The notes under the pieces: model-generated
Told to the model about the DNA's origin: nothing
Database searches by the model: none
Seen by the model: the letters and a program-made list of their open reading frames with translations, nothing else
Source of the DNA: Flavobacterium psychrophilum
Lineage (GTDB): Bacteria > Bacteroidota > Bacteroidia > Flavobacteriales > Flavobacteriaceae
Direction of reading: 5' to 3'
NCBI GenBank assembly: GCA_945872245.1
Contig: CAMBZB010000010.1
Location: 1 to 64,000, forward strand
Length of the DNA: 64,000 nucleotides
Program-made: the position numbers and the translations under genes
Part shown: piece after piece, positions 27,173 through 36,994 of the stretch
Numbering within the stretch: the first letter of the stretch is position 1
How the letters are laid out: each line of letters opens with the position of its first letter

Positions 27173-30100
27173 CTAAAAATAATTTTCTATCAACTCGGTC
27201 AATGCCATAATATTTACAGGTTTAGAAATATAATCGGTGCAACCAGCATTTATAGCATTGTCTCGGTCTGTGGATAGCCCATTTGCGGTTTGTGCGATAA
27301 CGATTAGATCTTTGTTGAACTTGCGAATTTTTCCTGTGGCCTCATAACCATCCATCTCAGGCATATTAATGTCCATCATTACTAAATCGATATCCGGATT
27401 ATTTCGGCACGTTTCGATTGCATCAAATCCCGTGCTTACTTTTAAGATTTCTTTTGCGAATTTTTTTACGGCAATGGTCATCAATAATTTTGAAATTTCA
27501 TCATCTTCGACAATTAATATTTTCAATTTTTTGATTGGAGTATGTATCTTATTGATTGGGATGTCAACTTTGATTGTTTTTTGGACATCCTGTTCTTTTA
27601 TGTAGGGAATAGTAAAATAGAAGGTGCTTCCTTTTCCCAATTCGCTTTCAACCCAAATTTCACCTCCTAACATTTCAATATAGGCTTTAGAAATGGCTAA
27701 TCCCAATCCTGAACCAGCCTTATTTCGACTCAGGGACTCATTGGCTTGTCTGAACCTTTCAAATATGAATTTTTGCTCGTATTTTGAAATGCCCATACCG
27801 GAATCTTTTACATAAAACTCTAAGAAGTTTCCTTTTTTGATGTAACCAAATTCCACTGACCCTTCATCAGTAAATTTTATGGCGTTTTTCACCAAGTTGG
27901 TCAGAATGGCATACATTTTCTCGCAATCCGTTTTTATGGAGGCCTCTTTTGAGTTTAATGCGTTATTGAAGCGTATTTGTATGCCTTTTTGTTTTACTTC
28001 AGGGGAGAAGAAGGTGTGTAAATATTCAATTTGTTCGTTTACGTTAGTTTCCGATAATGAAATTTCTACTTCCCCCGCTTCTACTTTTGAGATGCTAATA
28101 ATGTCGTTTATGATATTGAGCATACGAGCGCCACTTTTTTCGATGATATCAATGTATTCTTGTTGTACTTCCCCAGATAATTTAGGTTCTTTTAAAAGTT
28201 CTGTGAATCCCAGAATACCGTTCATAGGAGTGCGAATTTCGTGGCTCATATTCGCGAGAAAAGCAGACTTCAAACGATCACTTTCCTCCGCTTTTTCTTT
28301 GGCTTTGAGTGATTCTTTTTGCAAGCGTTTGCTTTCCGTGATGTCTTCCTTAATGGTAATAAAATGGGTTATTTCACTTTTTTCATTAAGAATTGGTGAA
28401 ATCGCCACAGATTCCCAGAACAAACTTCCATCCTTTTTCTTGTTTTGAAACTCACCCCGCCAATCTTTTCCGTCTAAAATAGTCTTCCACAACTCTTCAT
28501 ATTCTTCGGGCGAAGTATGCTCGGAAAATAATATTCTTTGGTTTTTTCCAACGACCTCCTCCATGTTATATCCGGTTGTTTCCAGAAATTTCTGATTTGC
28601 ATATTCAATTTGTCCCCTATTATCTATAATCACGACAGAAACGGGACTTTGCTCCACGGCTTTTGAAAGTTGCTGAATTTTTTCGAGATGCTTTTTACGT
28701 TCCCCTTCAATCAAAATAGATTCAAGGCAGAATGATACATTTCGAGTTATGTTTTCAAGTAAAGCGACCTCTTCAAGATTCGAAAAAGTGTTGATTTTAT
28801 CTGAATATAAGGTAAAGGCACCGATGGTTTTGCTTTGTACATTGATTGGAATGGAAATTGCAGAATGATACTTTCTCTGCATTGCTTCTTTACGCCAGAG
28901 TAGCATATTGGCATCATTTGCAATATCGTTACAAATAACGGTTTTCCCTTCTCTGATTGCGGTTCCCGATGGACCTTTTCCTTCAGGAATATCCAAGACG
29001 GATATTTTTTTAATATTGGTCAAATAGCCATCTTCAAATCCATTTCGAGCTGCGGAATAAATGGTTTTATCGGTATAGTCTACAAGGCCTACCCAGCTCA
29101 TAAGATATCCGCCATAAGTTACCGCAATGCGACAAATTTCTTCAAAAAGTTTTTCTTGGTTAGGAGTGCGTATAATCAAATTATTGATATGGCTGTTGAG
29201 TAAAAGAACACGATTGAGTTTTTTCAGTTCATCGGATGTTTCTTTTTGCTGTGTGATGTCATACATATAGCCATGCCAAAGTACGGAACCATCATGGTCA
29301 AGTTCTGGTATTGCGATACCTAGAATGTGGCGATAGGATGCTTCACTGTATTTAATACGAAATTCTTTTGTCCATTGTGACAAATTTTGTGCCGATTCGT
29401 TAATGGAGGTCATTACATCACTATGATCATCTGGGTGAATCATTTCGATGATTTTAGTGGCATCTTCTCGTACCTCCTCAGGACTTACACCGTAAATGTC
29501 TTTAATTCCTTCGCTAGAATAAGGAAAGCAGGAACTTCCGTCAGGGCGTAGTTTATATTGATATACCATTCCCGGAACTCGACTGGTGATTTTTTGAATT
29601 AGAGCTAGGGATTCTTGTTTGATTTTTTCAACCTGTTTTTGCTCGGTAATATCTCGGGTGATTATAATAAAATGGTTGTTTTTTTTACCGCTGTCAGCTA
29701 TTGGTGATACAGAAAGTTCAAAACTTCTTTTGCCTTTAGGCAATTCTAAATCGTATTGGCGCCCCGATGACCATCCTTTTTCATTTGCTTCGTTTAATGC
29801 TAGCAAAATAGTATCAACGGCATCCGCAGGCAGTACTTCCTGAAACAGTTTTCCCGTAAAAATATCCTGGGAGCCATTAATCAAGTTTTTACGATGGGAG
29901 TGGTAATAATAAATATGACCTTCTAAATCGGCTTCAAAGAGTGAATCGGGAATGGCATCAATGATAGACGTCATGTTTTCATAGATCTTCCTGGTGCTTT
30001 CTTCGAGCTGTTTGCGCTCTGTAATGTCCCGCATAATTTTCATGACGGCAGGCTGTCCCAGGTAGTCTATTTTTACGGATTCAACCTCAACATTTCTGTT

Positions 30101-30937
30101 TTTTTTATTTTTGGTTTTAATGATAGTTTCAAAATCAAATTTTCCGGTTGCTTTAAGCGCTTCGATTCTATTGCTTCTAACTTTTTCGGAAGCTGTATCA
30201 ATGTCTTTACTATTTAAGGCGATAAGTTCCTCTTTAGTATACCCTAAAATAGAGGTTGCTGCATGATTTGCCTCAATGAAATTAGATGTTTTGTTACCCT
30301 CTTCAATTTTTTCAATTGTTATGCTGTCTCGGTTGCTTTCAAAAAGAGTTCGGTATTTTTCTTCACTAAGCCGCAATGCCTCTTCTGCCTTTTTGCTTTC
30401 GGTGATGTCAAACAAGGTGATGAAAGATTGTTCTCCATTTCCCCCTGAAACTCCGCTAAGGCAGACAACATAGTCCTGATAGTTGCCTTTTATTACTATC
30501 TCACACATTTCTTTTTCCTGGCCTCTTAGTACTTTATCAAGGAAGGAACTAAAGATTTCTCGGCAATCGCCTGCAAGGAAAAGAGCCAGCCGTTTGTTTA
30601 TTAAAAAGGACCGTTCTTGACCAAGAATTTGTGCCGCCATGAAATTTAGCTCCATAATCTCGCCTTCTTTGGATAATGTCAAATAACCGGAAGGAGCGAA
30701 GTCGTATAATTCTGCAAATTTATTTGCTTCAATTTCAGCTTGTTTTTTTGCCAAAAGGAGTTCCTCATTCTGCATTTCAAGCTCAATCTGGTGTACATCA
30801 AGTTCATGGATGAGTTCCAGGGTTTCTATGTAAGACAATTTGGTGTCTGGTGTTACATTCTTCTTCTTGAGGATTAATTCTTCGGCTTTTTTACGAAGAA
30901 GTAATTCCTTTTCTAATTTGGTTTTGCCGTTTTTCAT
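27173..30937 (-). CDS. Large PAS/GAF hybrid histidine kinase
   Basis: A 1254-residue cytoplasmic sensor kinase. After a charged coiled coil (1-75) come PAS domains at about 75-190, 190-310, 320-435 and 440-565, a GAF domain at about 590-735, and a further PAS at about 745-870. The HisKA domain has His899 (ANMSHEIRTP), then the ATPase domain with NLVKNAIKF, DSGMGIS and GSGLGLAIS, and a receiver domain (about 1138-1254) with Asp1189 (VMMDINMPEMDG). There are no membrane segments. The many PAS/GAF modules suggest multiple internal signals such as redox, light or small ligands. The neighbouring upstream CheB-CheR-PAS gene, 63 bases away on the same strand, is a likely partner. Confidence 0.9.
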   Translation of the reverse strand: MKNGKTKLEKELLLRKKAEELILKKKNVTPDTKLSYIETLELIHELDVHQIELEMQNEELLLAKKQAEIEANKFAELYDFAPSGYLTLSKEGEIMELNFMAAQILGQERSFLINKRLALFLAGDCREIFSSFLDKVLRGQEKEMCEIVIKGNYQDYVVCLSGVSGGNGEQSFITLFDITESKKAEEALRLSEEKYRTLFESNRDSITIEKIEEGNKTSNFIEANHAATSILGYTKEELIALNSKDIDTASEKVRSNRIEALKATGKFDFETIIKTKNKKNRNVEVESVKIDYLGQPAVMKIMRDITERKQLEESTRKIYENMTSIIDAIPDSLFEADLEGHIYYYHSHRKNLINGSQDIFTGKLFQEVLPADAVDTILLALNEANEKGWSSGRQYDLELPKGKRSFELSVSPIADSGKKNNHFIIITRDITEQKQVEKIKQESLALIQKITSRVPGMVYQYKLRPDGSSCFPYSSEGIKDIYGVSPEEVREDATKIIEMIHPDDHSDVMTSINESAQNLSQWTKEFRIKYSEASYRHILGIAIPELDHDGSVLWHGYMYDITQQKETSDELKKLNRVLLLNSHINNLIIRTPNQEKLFEEICRIAVTYGGYLMSWVGLVDYTDKTIYSAARNGFEDGYLTNIKKISVLDIPEGKGPSGTAIREGKTVICNDIANDANMLLWRKEAMQRKYHSAISIPINVQSKTIGAFTLYSDKINTFSNLEEVALLENITRNVSFCLESILIEGERKKHLEKIQQLSKAVEQSPVSVVIIDNRGQIEYANQKFLETTGYNMEEVVGKNQRILFSEHTSPEEYEELWKTILDGKDWRGEFQNKKKDGSLFWESVAISPILNEKSEITHFITIKEDITESKRLQKESLKAKEKAEESDRLKSAFLANMSHEIRTPMNGILGFTELLKEPKLSGEVQQEYIDIIEKSGARMLNIINDIISISKVEAGEVEISLSETNVNEQIEYLHTFFSPEVKQKGIQIRFNNALNSKEASIKTDCEKMYAILTNLVKNAIKFTDEGSVEFGYIKKGNFLEFYVKDSGMGISKYEQKFIFERFRQANESLSRNKAGSGLGLAISKAYIEMLGGEIWVESELGKGSTFYFTIPYIKEQDVQKTIKVDIPINKIHTPIKKLKILIVEDDEISKLLMTIAVKKFAKEILKVSTGFDAIETCRNNPDIDLVMMDINMPEMDGYEATGKIRKFNKDLIVIAQTANGLSTDRDNAINAGCTDYISKPVNIMALTELIENYF

Positions 30938-31000
30938 GATGTAATAGCATTAACTGTATGTATTGTTGCTTTATTCATTTTATTGCAATTCTTTGATTTT

Positions 31001-33982
31001 TTAGTCTTTATTTTTACTGTGGCGAAATAGAAATTGGATTGTTTTTTTGTCGTCTGCAATGTAGGTGTCTCCGATGAGCTCTAGAACTATCTTTTTCTTA
31101 TCGGCTGTGATAATTTCCAAGTCGTCATAATGAATGAATTCTTCCTGAACCATTTTTTTAAAGGCATCGATAGAAGGAATCAGTTTTTTAAATACGCCAA
31201 TACTCCATATTTCTTTTTCAATAAATTGTTTTTTGGATTGCCCTAAAAGTTCCACTAAGTAAGGATTCACATCGGTCACTTTTCCAGTAGCGGCATCAAT
31301 TACCAATATTCCTTCTTTTGCTATTTTAAAAAGCTGTCGATAACGGGTTTCATCGCTTTTCTGGAGTTTATCGTTGGCTTCTTTAAGTTCTAATTCCACT
31401 TGTTTGAATTTGGTTACATCATTAAAAGTGAGAACCAGTCCTTCGATGTGGTCATCCAGGGTGCGATAAGGCATTATTTTCACATCAAACCACCTTCCGT
31501 CCTTGGTTGAAATTGATTTCTCTATAAAGTTGAGGGTTTTAATAACCTGTTTAGAATGAATTATTATTTCTGGATATTGAAGATCGGTCACCAAGTCCGT
31601 GATGGGTCTGCCAATGTCGGTATTGCGCACCTTATATATATTGGTAATCGGGTCGGTAAATCGACGAATATTCAAATCCTTGTCCAGAAAAAGTGTGGCA
31701 ATTTCGGTGCTGTTGAGCAGGTTTTTCATATCGTTGTTTGCCTGTACATAATCGGTCACCTTATTTTGCAGTTCAATGTTTACGGTATGCAGTTCTTCGT
31801 TTAAACTCTGCATTTCTTCTTTAGAGGTGGTGAGTTCCTCGTTAGTAGATTGCAATTCTTCATTTGTGGATTGCAATTCCTCGTTAGTCGTTTTTAGTTC
31901 TTCGTCTGAGGACTGCATTTCCTCCCGAAGGGTCTTTAGGGTTTCAACACACTGGTGGAGTTCAATTTCTAATTCTTTTTCTCGGTTAGTTGAACTTTGT
32001 TTATTTTGTTTGCTATTTACGGTTTTTGTTATAGTAATTTCAGGTAAATCATTAAAGACAATCATTACCTTTCCTTTTAAAGTGGTCGGTTTTTCTATTT
32101 GTTGAATGGTAACATCCACGTATTGTTCATTTCCATAGTTTTCGATCTTAATTTTTCTCAATAGCACGGGCTGGTAATTTTTTAAAGCTTTTTGAAAAGC
32201 AATGGGTAGTTCAAGGCGCAAATCACCCCGCAACATGGCAAAAAGATTCCAGTTTGCCTTTCCTGCTATTGGTTCAAGATATTTCCCAGTGCGCCCCGTA
32301 ATATGGATAATGTCCCCTTTTTCGCCTACCAATACACTAGCGGGAGCAAAATGATTTAGTAAAATTTGATCTGTAAGGGATTGTATGTTTTCTTCGTTTA
32401 TTGGTGTTGCCAAGATTTTAGGTTTTATTTTATTGTTTATTGAAAAAGAACTGGGAAAATCCAGAAGCACAGCGGTTTTTGCTAAAAAGGAGCGTTTGAA
32501 AATTTTTAATTTATCGTCAATCACATCAAAACCTTCGGTATCGGCACCCAGTGTTTCAGCCGAACCCAGTACCATAATTCCACCGGGATTTAAACTGTAA
32601 TTAAAAAGTCTAATTATTTTTTTTTGCAATTCGGCCTCCATGTAAATTAACATGTTGCGGCAAGTAAGCAGGTTCAACTTGGTAAATGGAGGATCTTTGA
32701 TTACATTATGTGGCGCAAAGACAACCATTTCGCGAATAGTGGGATTCACACGGAAGCCATTATTTTCATTAATGAAAAAACGAGAGAGGCGTTCCGGTGA
32801 AACATCAACTGTAATGTTTGGGGGAAAAACCCCTTTTCGAGCCTTTTCTATTGCTTCAAGATCAAGATCGGTGGCAAAAATTTGCAAGTTTAAATTTCGC
32901 TGTTTTTGTAATTTTTCCAGAACCTCTTTGAAAATAATTGCCAATGAATAGGCTTCTTCTCCTGTGGAGCATCCGCTGACCCAAGCTCTTAAAACAGTAC
33001 CGTCAGGCAGTTTTTCGAGCATCTCGGGCAAGACTACTTCTTTTAACTTTTCCCATACTTCAGTGTCGCGGAAAAAGGAGGTAACGCCTATTAGCAATTC
33101 CTTAAAAAGTATTTCGGTTTCTTTTGGGTTTTCCTGCATAAAACGAACATAGTTTTCGATTTTATGGATGTTGTGTATGCCTTTACGCCTTTCGACACGG
33201 CGAAACAAGGTGTTTTTTTTATACGAGGAAAAATCATGTCCCGTTTGTTCGCGGAGCAGAATTATAATTTTATCTAGGTTGCTTTTATTGGCGCTGTCTA
33301 TTTCAAGATCCATTTTTTTTGAGGGTATAAACTGAAGGAAATGGATCAGTTTAGCCGGTAATTCCTCTACGGGGGCGACGATGTCAGCCATAACCCCCTT
33401 TACTGCGCTTCGTGGCATACTATCAAATTTTGCCGTTTCGGGATCTTGCACAAGTACAATTCCATTTTTTTCCTTGATGGCTTTAATTCCGAGGCTGCCA
33501 TCAGATCCCATTCCTGAAAGAATCACTCCAATACTTTTTTCCTTCTTGTCTTCGGCCAAGGAACGAAAGAAAATATCAATAGGTAACCGTAAACCCTGTG
33601 TTTCTATAGGGGCAAACAGATGAAGGAATCCATTGAGCAAGGATATCGTTTTGTTAGGGGGAATTACATATACACAATTTGGCTTCACTTTTAGATGATC
33701 AGTAATCTGAAAAACCTTCATGGTGGTCATTCTTTGCAACAGCTCTGGCATCATGCTTACATGGTTTGCGTCAAGATGCTGCACAATGACAAATGCCATT
33801 CCTGTTTTTTCTGGCATTTTAGAAAAAAATTGTTCCAATGTTTCCAATCCGCCAGCAGAGGTACCGATACCAACAATAGGAAAATCTTCGTTTTCCGTGT
33901 TGTCCGTTGTTTTGTTCTTGGCTGTTTTTGAAACCGATTTGTTATTCACTTTCGTTTGATTGATTATTTTGGTTGTTTTCAT
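31001..33982 (-). CDS. CheB-CheR-PAS fusion protein
   Basis: A 993-residue protein. The CheB methylesterase domain (about 30-215) keeps the catalytic Ser in GIGTSAGGLETL, His in VIVQHLDANH and Asp in LSGMGSDGSLG. The CheR methyltransferase domain (about 235-490) has FRRVERRK, the SAM-binding WVSGCSTGEEAYS and TCRNMLIYME. Then follow a linker, a coiled coil with repeated EELQSTNEEL units (about 685-745), and two PAS domains to the end. It has no kinase domain; many fusions of this type do. No chemoreceptor or flagellar genes are nearby, and flavobacteria glide, so a conventional chemotaxis role is doubtful. It probably feeds the adjacent PAS kinase. I chose the ATG at 33980-33982; the frame is open 27 codons further upstream. 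Confidence 0.88.
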   Translation of the reverse strand: MKTTKIINQTKVNNKSVSKTAKNKTTDNTENEDFPIVGIGTSAGGLETLEQFFSKMPEKTGMAFVIVQHLDANHVSMMPELLQRMTTMKVFQITDHLKVKPNCVYVIPPNKTISLLNGFLHLFAPIETQGLRLPIDIFFRSLAEDKKEKSIGVILSGMGSDGSLGIKAIKEKNGIVLVQDPETAKFDSMPRSAVKGVMADIVAPVEELPAKLIHFLQFIPSKKMDLEIDSANKSNLDKIIILLREQTGHDFSSYKKNTLFRRVERRKGIHNIHKIENYVRFMQENPKETEILFKELLIGVTSFFRDTEVWEKLKEVVLPEMLEKLPDGTVLRAWVSGCSTGEEAYSLAIIFKEVLEKLQKQRNLNLQIFATDLDLEAIEKARKGVFPPNITVDVSPERLSRFFINENNGFRVNPTIREMVVFAPHNVIKDPPFTKLNLLTCRNMLIYMEAELQKKIIRLFNYSLNPGGIMVLGSAETLGADTEGFDVIDDKLKIFKRSFLAKTAVLLDFPSSFSINNKIKPKILATPINEENIQSLTDQILLNHFAPASVLVGEKGDIIHITGRTGKYLEPIAGKANWNLFAMLRGDLRLELPIAFQKALKNYQPVLLRKIKIENYGNEQYVDVTIQQIEKPTTLKGKVMIVFNDLPEITITKTVNSKQNKQSSTNREKELEIELHQCVETLKTLREEMQSSDEELKTTNEELQSTNEELQSTNEELTTSKEEMQSLNEELHTVNIELQNKVTDYVQANNDMKNLLNSTEIATLFLDKDLNIRRFTDPITNIYKVRNTDIGRPITDLVTDLQYPEIIIHSKQVIKTLNFIEKSISTKDGRWFDVKIMPYRTLDDHIEGLVLTFNDVTKFKQVELELKEANDKLQKSDETRYRQLFKIAKEGILVIDAATGKVTDVNPYLVELLGQSKKQFIEKEIWSIGVFKKLIPSIDAFKKMVQEEFIHYDDLEIITADKKKIVLELIGDTYIADDKKTIQFLFRHSKNKD

Positions 33983-34483
33983 AATGAAATGAAAATTTTT
34001 TAATTCCGCTCCAGTAGATTTTCTAATCCAATTGTTTTTATAAGCCGCTTCTATAACTCTCAAATCTATGCAATAATTAACGAAATGCTTTTAGTGTTTC
34101 AAGGAAACATTTTTCACATTTTGCAAACTTTATTCCCTGTTACTATTCCAAATACTGGATCAGAAAATTGAACTTTTGGATGATAACATGCACACATTTG
34201 AATAGCATCAGCATTAGCAAATACGCTGTAAAACCTAATGATAATGATTTCGTTTGTGCTAATTTCAAATAAAGTCAGTAGTAAAAATAAGGAATTTTTA
34301 ACAAAATATCATTTTATTCAAAAAAAATTGTAAGAAATGTAGTTTTGTATTATATGAAACCTCAGCAAAACTACTAAATGCTTGATTGTAATCTTTTTAA
34401 AAGAATTCGGGAGCTGATTTTCTATTTATTTTTAGTAATAAATCAGGGTTTCTAATGTTGCGACAATTTGTACTTGAGGCAAT
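33983..34483. other. Gene-free stretch upstream of the CheB-CheR gene
   Basis: About 500 bases between two same-strand genes (ClC, then CheB-CheR) without a convincing gene. The last part may be ClC 3' untranslated sequence and the rest the CheB-CheR control region. The clearest structure is a 9-base inverted repeat GTAGTTTTG/CAAAACTAC at 34339-34374, whose two arms both contain the TAGTTTTG form of the -7 promoter box, pointing in opposite directions. Confidence 0.5.
34339..34374. promoter_or_regulatory. Nine-base inverted repeat with promoter-like arms
   Basis: GTAGTTTTG (34339-34347) and CAAAACTAC (34366-34374) are perfect reverse complements 18 bases apart. Each arm fits TAnnTTTG, once on each strand. 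It may be an operator, a pair of outward promoters or a hairpin; nothing decides between these. It is about 360 bases from the CheB-CheR start. Confidence 0.35.
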
Positions 34484-36268
34484 TTATTCTATCGTCATCG
34501 ATTTGAGCTTGGTACGATAGGCCTCGAGTGCGATTGACTTGGAGATGAAACCGAAATATTTTCCGTTTTTGATAACGGGTAAAAAAGCGACTTTTGATTT
34601 TTCGAATTTGTCCATGACGATTTCCATGCTGTCAGCGGGGTAAATAATGTCGATGGGTGCTGTCATTATTTCTTTTACAATAGTGAATTTCACCCGATAT
34701 TGGTTGAAAATGATTTCCCTGATATCGTTGAAATGCACCACACCAAGCAAATGGCTTTCTTGATCCACCACGGCAAAAATCACTTGATTGGAGTGTGAAA
34801 TCAAATCAACTAATTTTTCCAAGTTTTCATCGGGTGAAACAGTCAAATAATCGGTTTGAATGATGGAACTAGTGTCTAATGTAGAAAGGATATTGGTGTC
34901 TTTATTGCTTGTGAAGGCGTGTCCTTTTTTGGCTAAACTTTTCACGTCCATTGAGTGTTTCTCAAATCGTTTTGAAATCGCAAAACTGATCGAAGCGACA
35001 ATCATTAGCGGAATCATTAAGTCATAACCTCCCGTTATTTCGGCAATTAGAAATATCGCAGTCAACGGCGCATGAAACAATCCGCTTAGGATTCCGGCCA
35101 TTCCCACCATGGTAAAATTACTGATGGGCAATTGGGTCAGTCCGGTTAAATTTAAAAATTTGGAAAAGAAAAAACCAACATAGGAACCCAAAAATAGGGA
35201 AGGGGCAAAGTTGCCTCCATTTCCACCGCTTCCTAAAGTGATTCCGGTAGCGAAAACTTTGAGCATCATCGTTAATCCAATAAATATTAAAAGCACCCAG
35301 CCATTGTTTCTGAAACCACTAAAGAGTGTGTTTTCGAGTAATTGTCCCGGATCATTTTCAGATAAAGTTTTAATGCTTTCATAGCCTTCGCCAAAAAGCG
35401 TTGGAAAAATAAAAATAATAATTGCCAAAATGGAAGCGCCAAAAAGTGCTTTTTTGTAGGGAGCGAATTTAAGTCGGGCAAAAAGATGTTCCACCCTTTG
35501 AAAATTCCTGGAATAGTAAACCGAAATAAGTCCGGTGAACAATCCAAGTGCGACATAGTAGGCAATATTATGGTAATCGAAGGTCTGTTGTTGTTTGAAG
35601 GACAATAATATGGTTTCGTCCAAAGCAATCTTAGATACCAAAGCTCCAGTTGCCGCGGCAATCATAATCGGCGTAAAGGCAGAAATACTGACGTCTACCA
35701 GCAATACTTCAATGGCAAACAAAACGCCGGCGATGGGAGCATTAAATGCAGCCGCAATTCCGGCAGCCACGCCACAACCTATCAGGAGCGTTCGGTCCTT
35801 GTAGGGTAATTGATATTTTTGGGCATAATTAGAACCAAAGGCAGCTCCGGTGATTACGATAGGACTCTCTAATCCTGCGGATCCGCCCAGACCTACAGTG
35901 AGTGAGCTCGTTACGATTTGGGCATACATTTGTTTTTTGGGGATAATGCTGGCTTTTTTGGCAACAGCATATAAAATCTGTGAAGTTCCTTTTTCTATGG
36001 TGCCACCCAAAACTCTTTTGACCACAAAAACGGTTAGTAAAATTCCAATGATAGGCAAAAGACTGTTGATAAAACTCAACTTTAAAATCCCGTTGACGGA
36101 AGTCGCAAACAAGAAAACCCAGTGCGCAAAAGTTTTTAAAACAATCACGGCAAATGCAGCTGAAATACCAACTAATACACTGGATAAGAAGATAAACTGT
36201 TTGTTAGTGAGTTTGCTTTGCGACCAAACGATTGCATCTTCAAGTTTGTTTATGTATTTTTTGAACAT
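34484..36268 (-). CDS. ClC family chloride channel/antiporter with CBS domains
   Basis: A 594-residue membrane protein with the ClC fold: an N-terminal basic helix, about a dozen hydrophobic helices to residue 430, and two CBS domains (about 455-590). Anion pathway motifs are GLGGSAGLESPIV, with the glutamate of the usual G(K/R)EGP position kept, and GSGGNGGNFAPSLFLG, the GxFxP motif. CBS domains may bind adenine nucleotides. Whether it works as channel or Cl-/H+ exchanger cannot be read with certainty. I chose the ATG at 36266-36268; the frame is open far upstream but overlaps alkD there. It is the last gene of a minus-strand group acpH-alkD-ClC. Confidence 0.88.
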   Translation of the reverse strand: MFKKYINKLEDAIVWSQSKLTNKQFIFLSSVLVGISAAFAVIVLKTFAHWVFLFATSVNGILKLSFINSLLPIIGILLTVFVVKRVLGGTIEKGTSQILYAVAKKASIIPKKQMYAQIVTSSLTVGLGGSAGLESPIVITGAAFGSNYAQKYQLPYKDRTLLIGCGVAAGIAAAFNAPIAGVLFAIEVLLVDVSISAFTPIMIAAATGALVSKIALDETILLSFKQQQTFDYHNIAYYVALGLFTGLISVYYSRNFQRVEHLFARLKFAPYKKALFGASILAIIIFIFPTLFGEGYESIKTLSENDPGQLLENTLFSGFRNNGWVLLIFIGLTMMLKVFATGITLGSGGNGGNFAPSLFLGSYVGFFFSKFLNLTGLTQLPISNFTMVGMAGILSGLFHAPLTAIFLIAEITGGYDLMIPLMIVASISFAISKRFEKHSMDVKSLAKKGHAFTSNKDTNILSTLDTSSIIQTDYLTVSPDENLEKLVDLISHSNQVIFAVVDQESHLLGVVHFNDIREIIFNQYRVKFTIVKEIMTAPIDIIYPADSMEIVMDKFEKSKVAFLPVIKNGKYFGFISKSIALEAYRTKLKSMTIE

Positions 36269-36309
36269 TTTGTTTTTTAAGGAAATGCTAAAGTACCATT
36301 TTTTGAAGT

Positions 36310-36978
36310 TTAATGAATGTTTTTCAATGCTTCTTTTTTGCTTAAGGGTTTTAAATCCGTGTTTGTTACAAACTTTTTTACGGCTTCCGGATTTGTTTTT
36401 GCATATTCTCGCAAGGCCCAACCGATGGCTTTCTGAATAAAAAATGCATTGGATTTTTTATGCTTTTCGCATTCGGATTGCAGTATATCAAAATTGGTTT
36501 TTGCTTTGTAACCCAATTGAAAAAGAATCGCGCTCCGGTTGAGCCACATATTGTCAGCGTTTGAAAAACGCTCGATTACCTTCGGGGTTTCCAATGGGTA
36601 TTCCAGTAAATAGTCTCCTAAAATAAATTTGGCAATAGTGTCAACACTGTCCCACCAAGAGTTGGTGGTTATCAGTTTTTCAATAAGGTGAATGTCTTCC
36701 TTTTTGTAGTTTCCCTTGAGTTGCTTCGTCAGTATTTCAATGGCGCAATACTGTAATTCCCGTTGTGGTTTGGCGAAAAGTTGTAGTGCAATTGCTCTCG
36801 CATTTTGGTCAACCTCATTTGAGTGTTCTTTCCAAATGGTTTTGAAAATCCGTCTTCTTTCCTCTGTCTTTATTCCAAAAAAAGTAAAATGATTGCGCAT
36901 GTATTTTGCCATTGCAACGGCATTTTCAGGATTGCCATTTTCAACAAAAGTTGTCGCTAAGGATTCAATAAAACGCAT
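36310..36978 (-). CDS. DNA alkylation repair protein (AlkD family)
   Basis: The 222-residue all-helical protein is of the AlkD family of HEAT-like DNA glycosylases, which remove positively charged alkylated bases such as 3-methyladenine and 7-methylguanine. The diagnostic segment TNSWWDSVDTIAKFILGDYL carries the conserved tryptophan and aspartate that contact the lesion. The later WLNRSAILFQLGYK and QKAIGWALREYAKTNPE are also typical. It lies 16 bases after the acpH-like gene on the same strand. Length is normal. Confidence 0.9.
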   Translation of the reverse strand: MRFIESLATTFVENGNPENAVAMAKYMRNHFTFFGIKTEERRRIFKTIWKEHSNEVDQNARAIALQLFAKPQRELQYCAIEILTKQLKGNYKKEDIHLIEKLITTNSWWDSVDTIAKFILGDYLLEYPLETPKVIERFSNADNMWLNRSAILFQLGYKAKTNFDILQSECEKHKKSNAFFIQKAIGWALREYAKTNPEAVKKFVTNTDLKPLSKKEALKNIH

Positions 36979-36994
36979 AAGCTACTCTGTTGAT

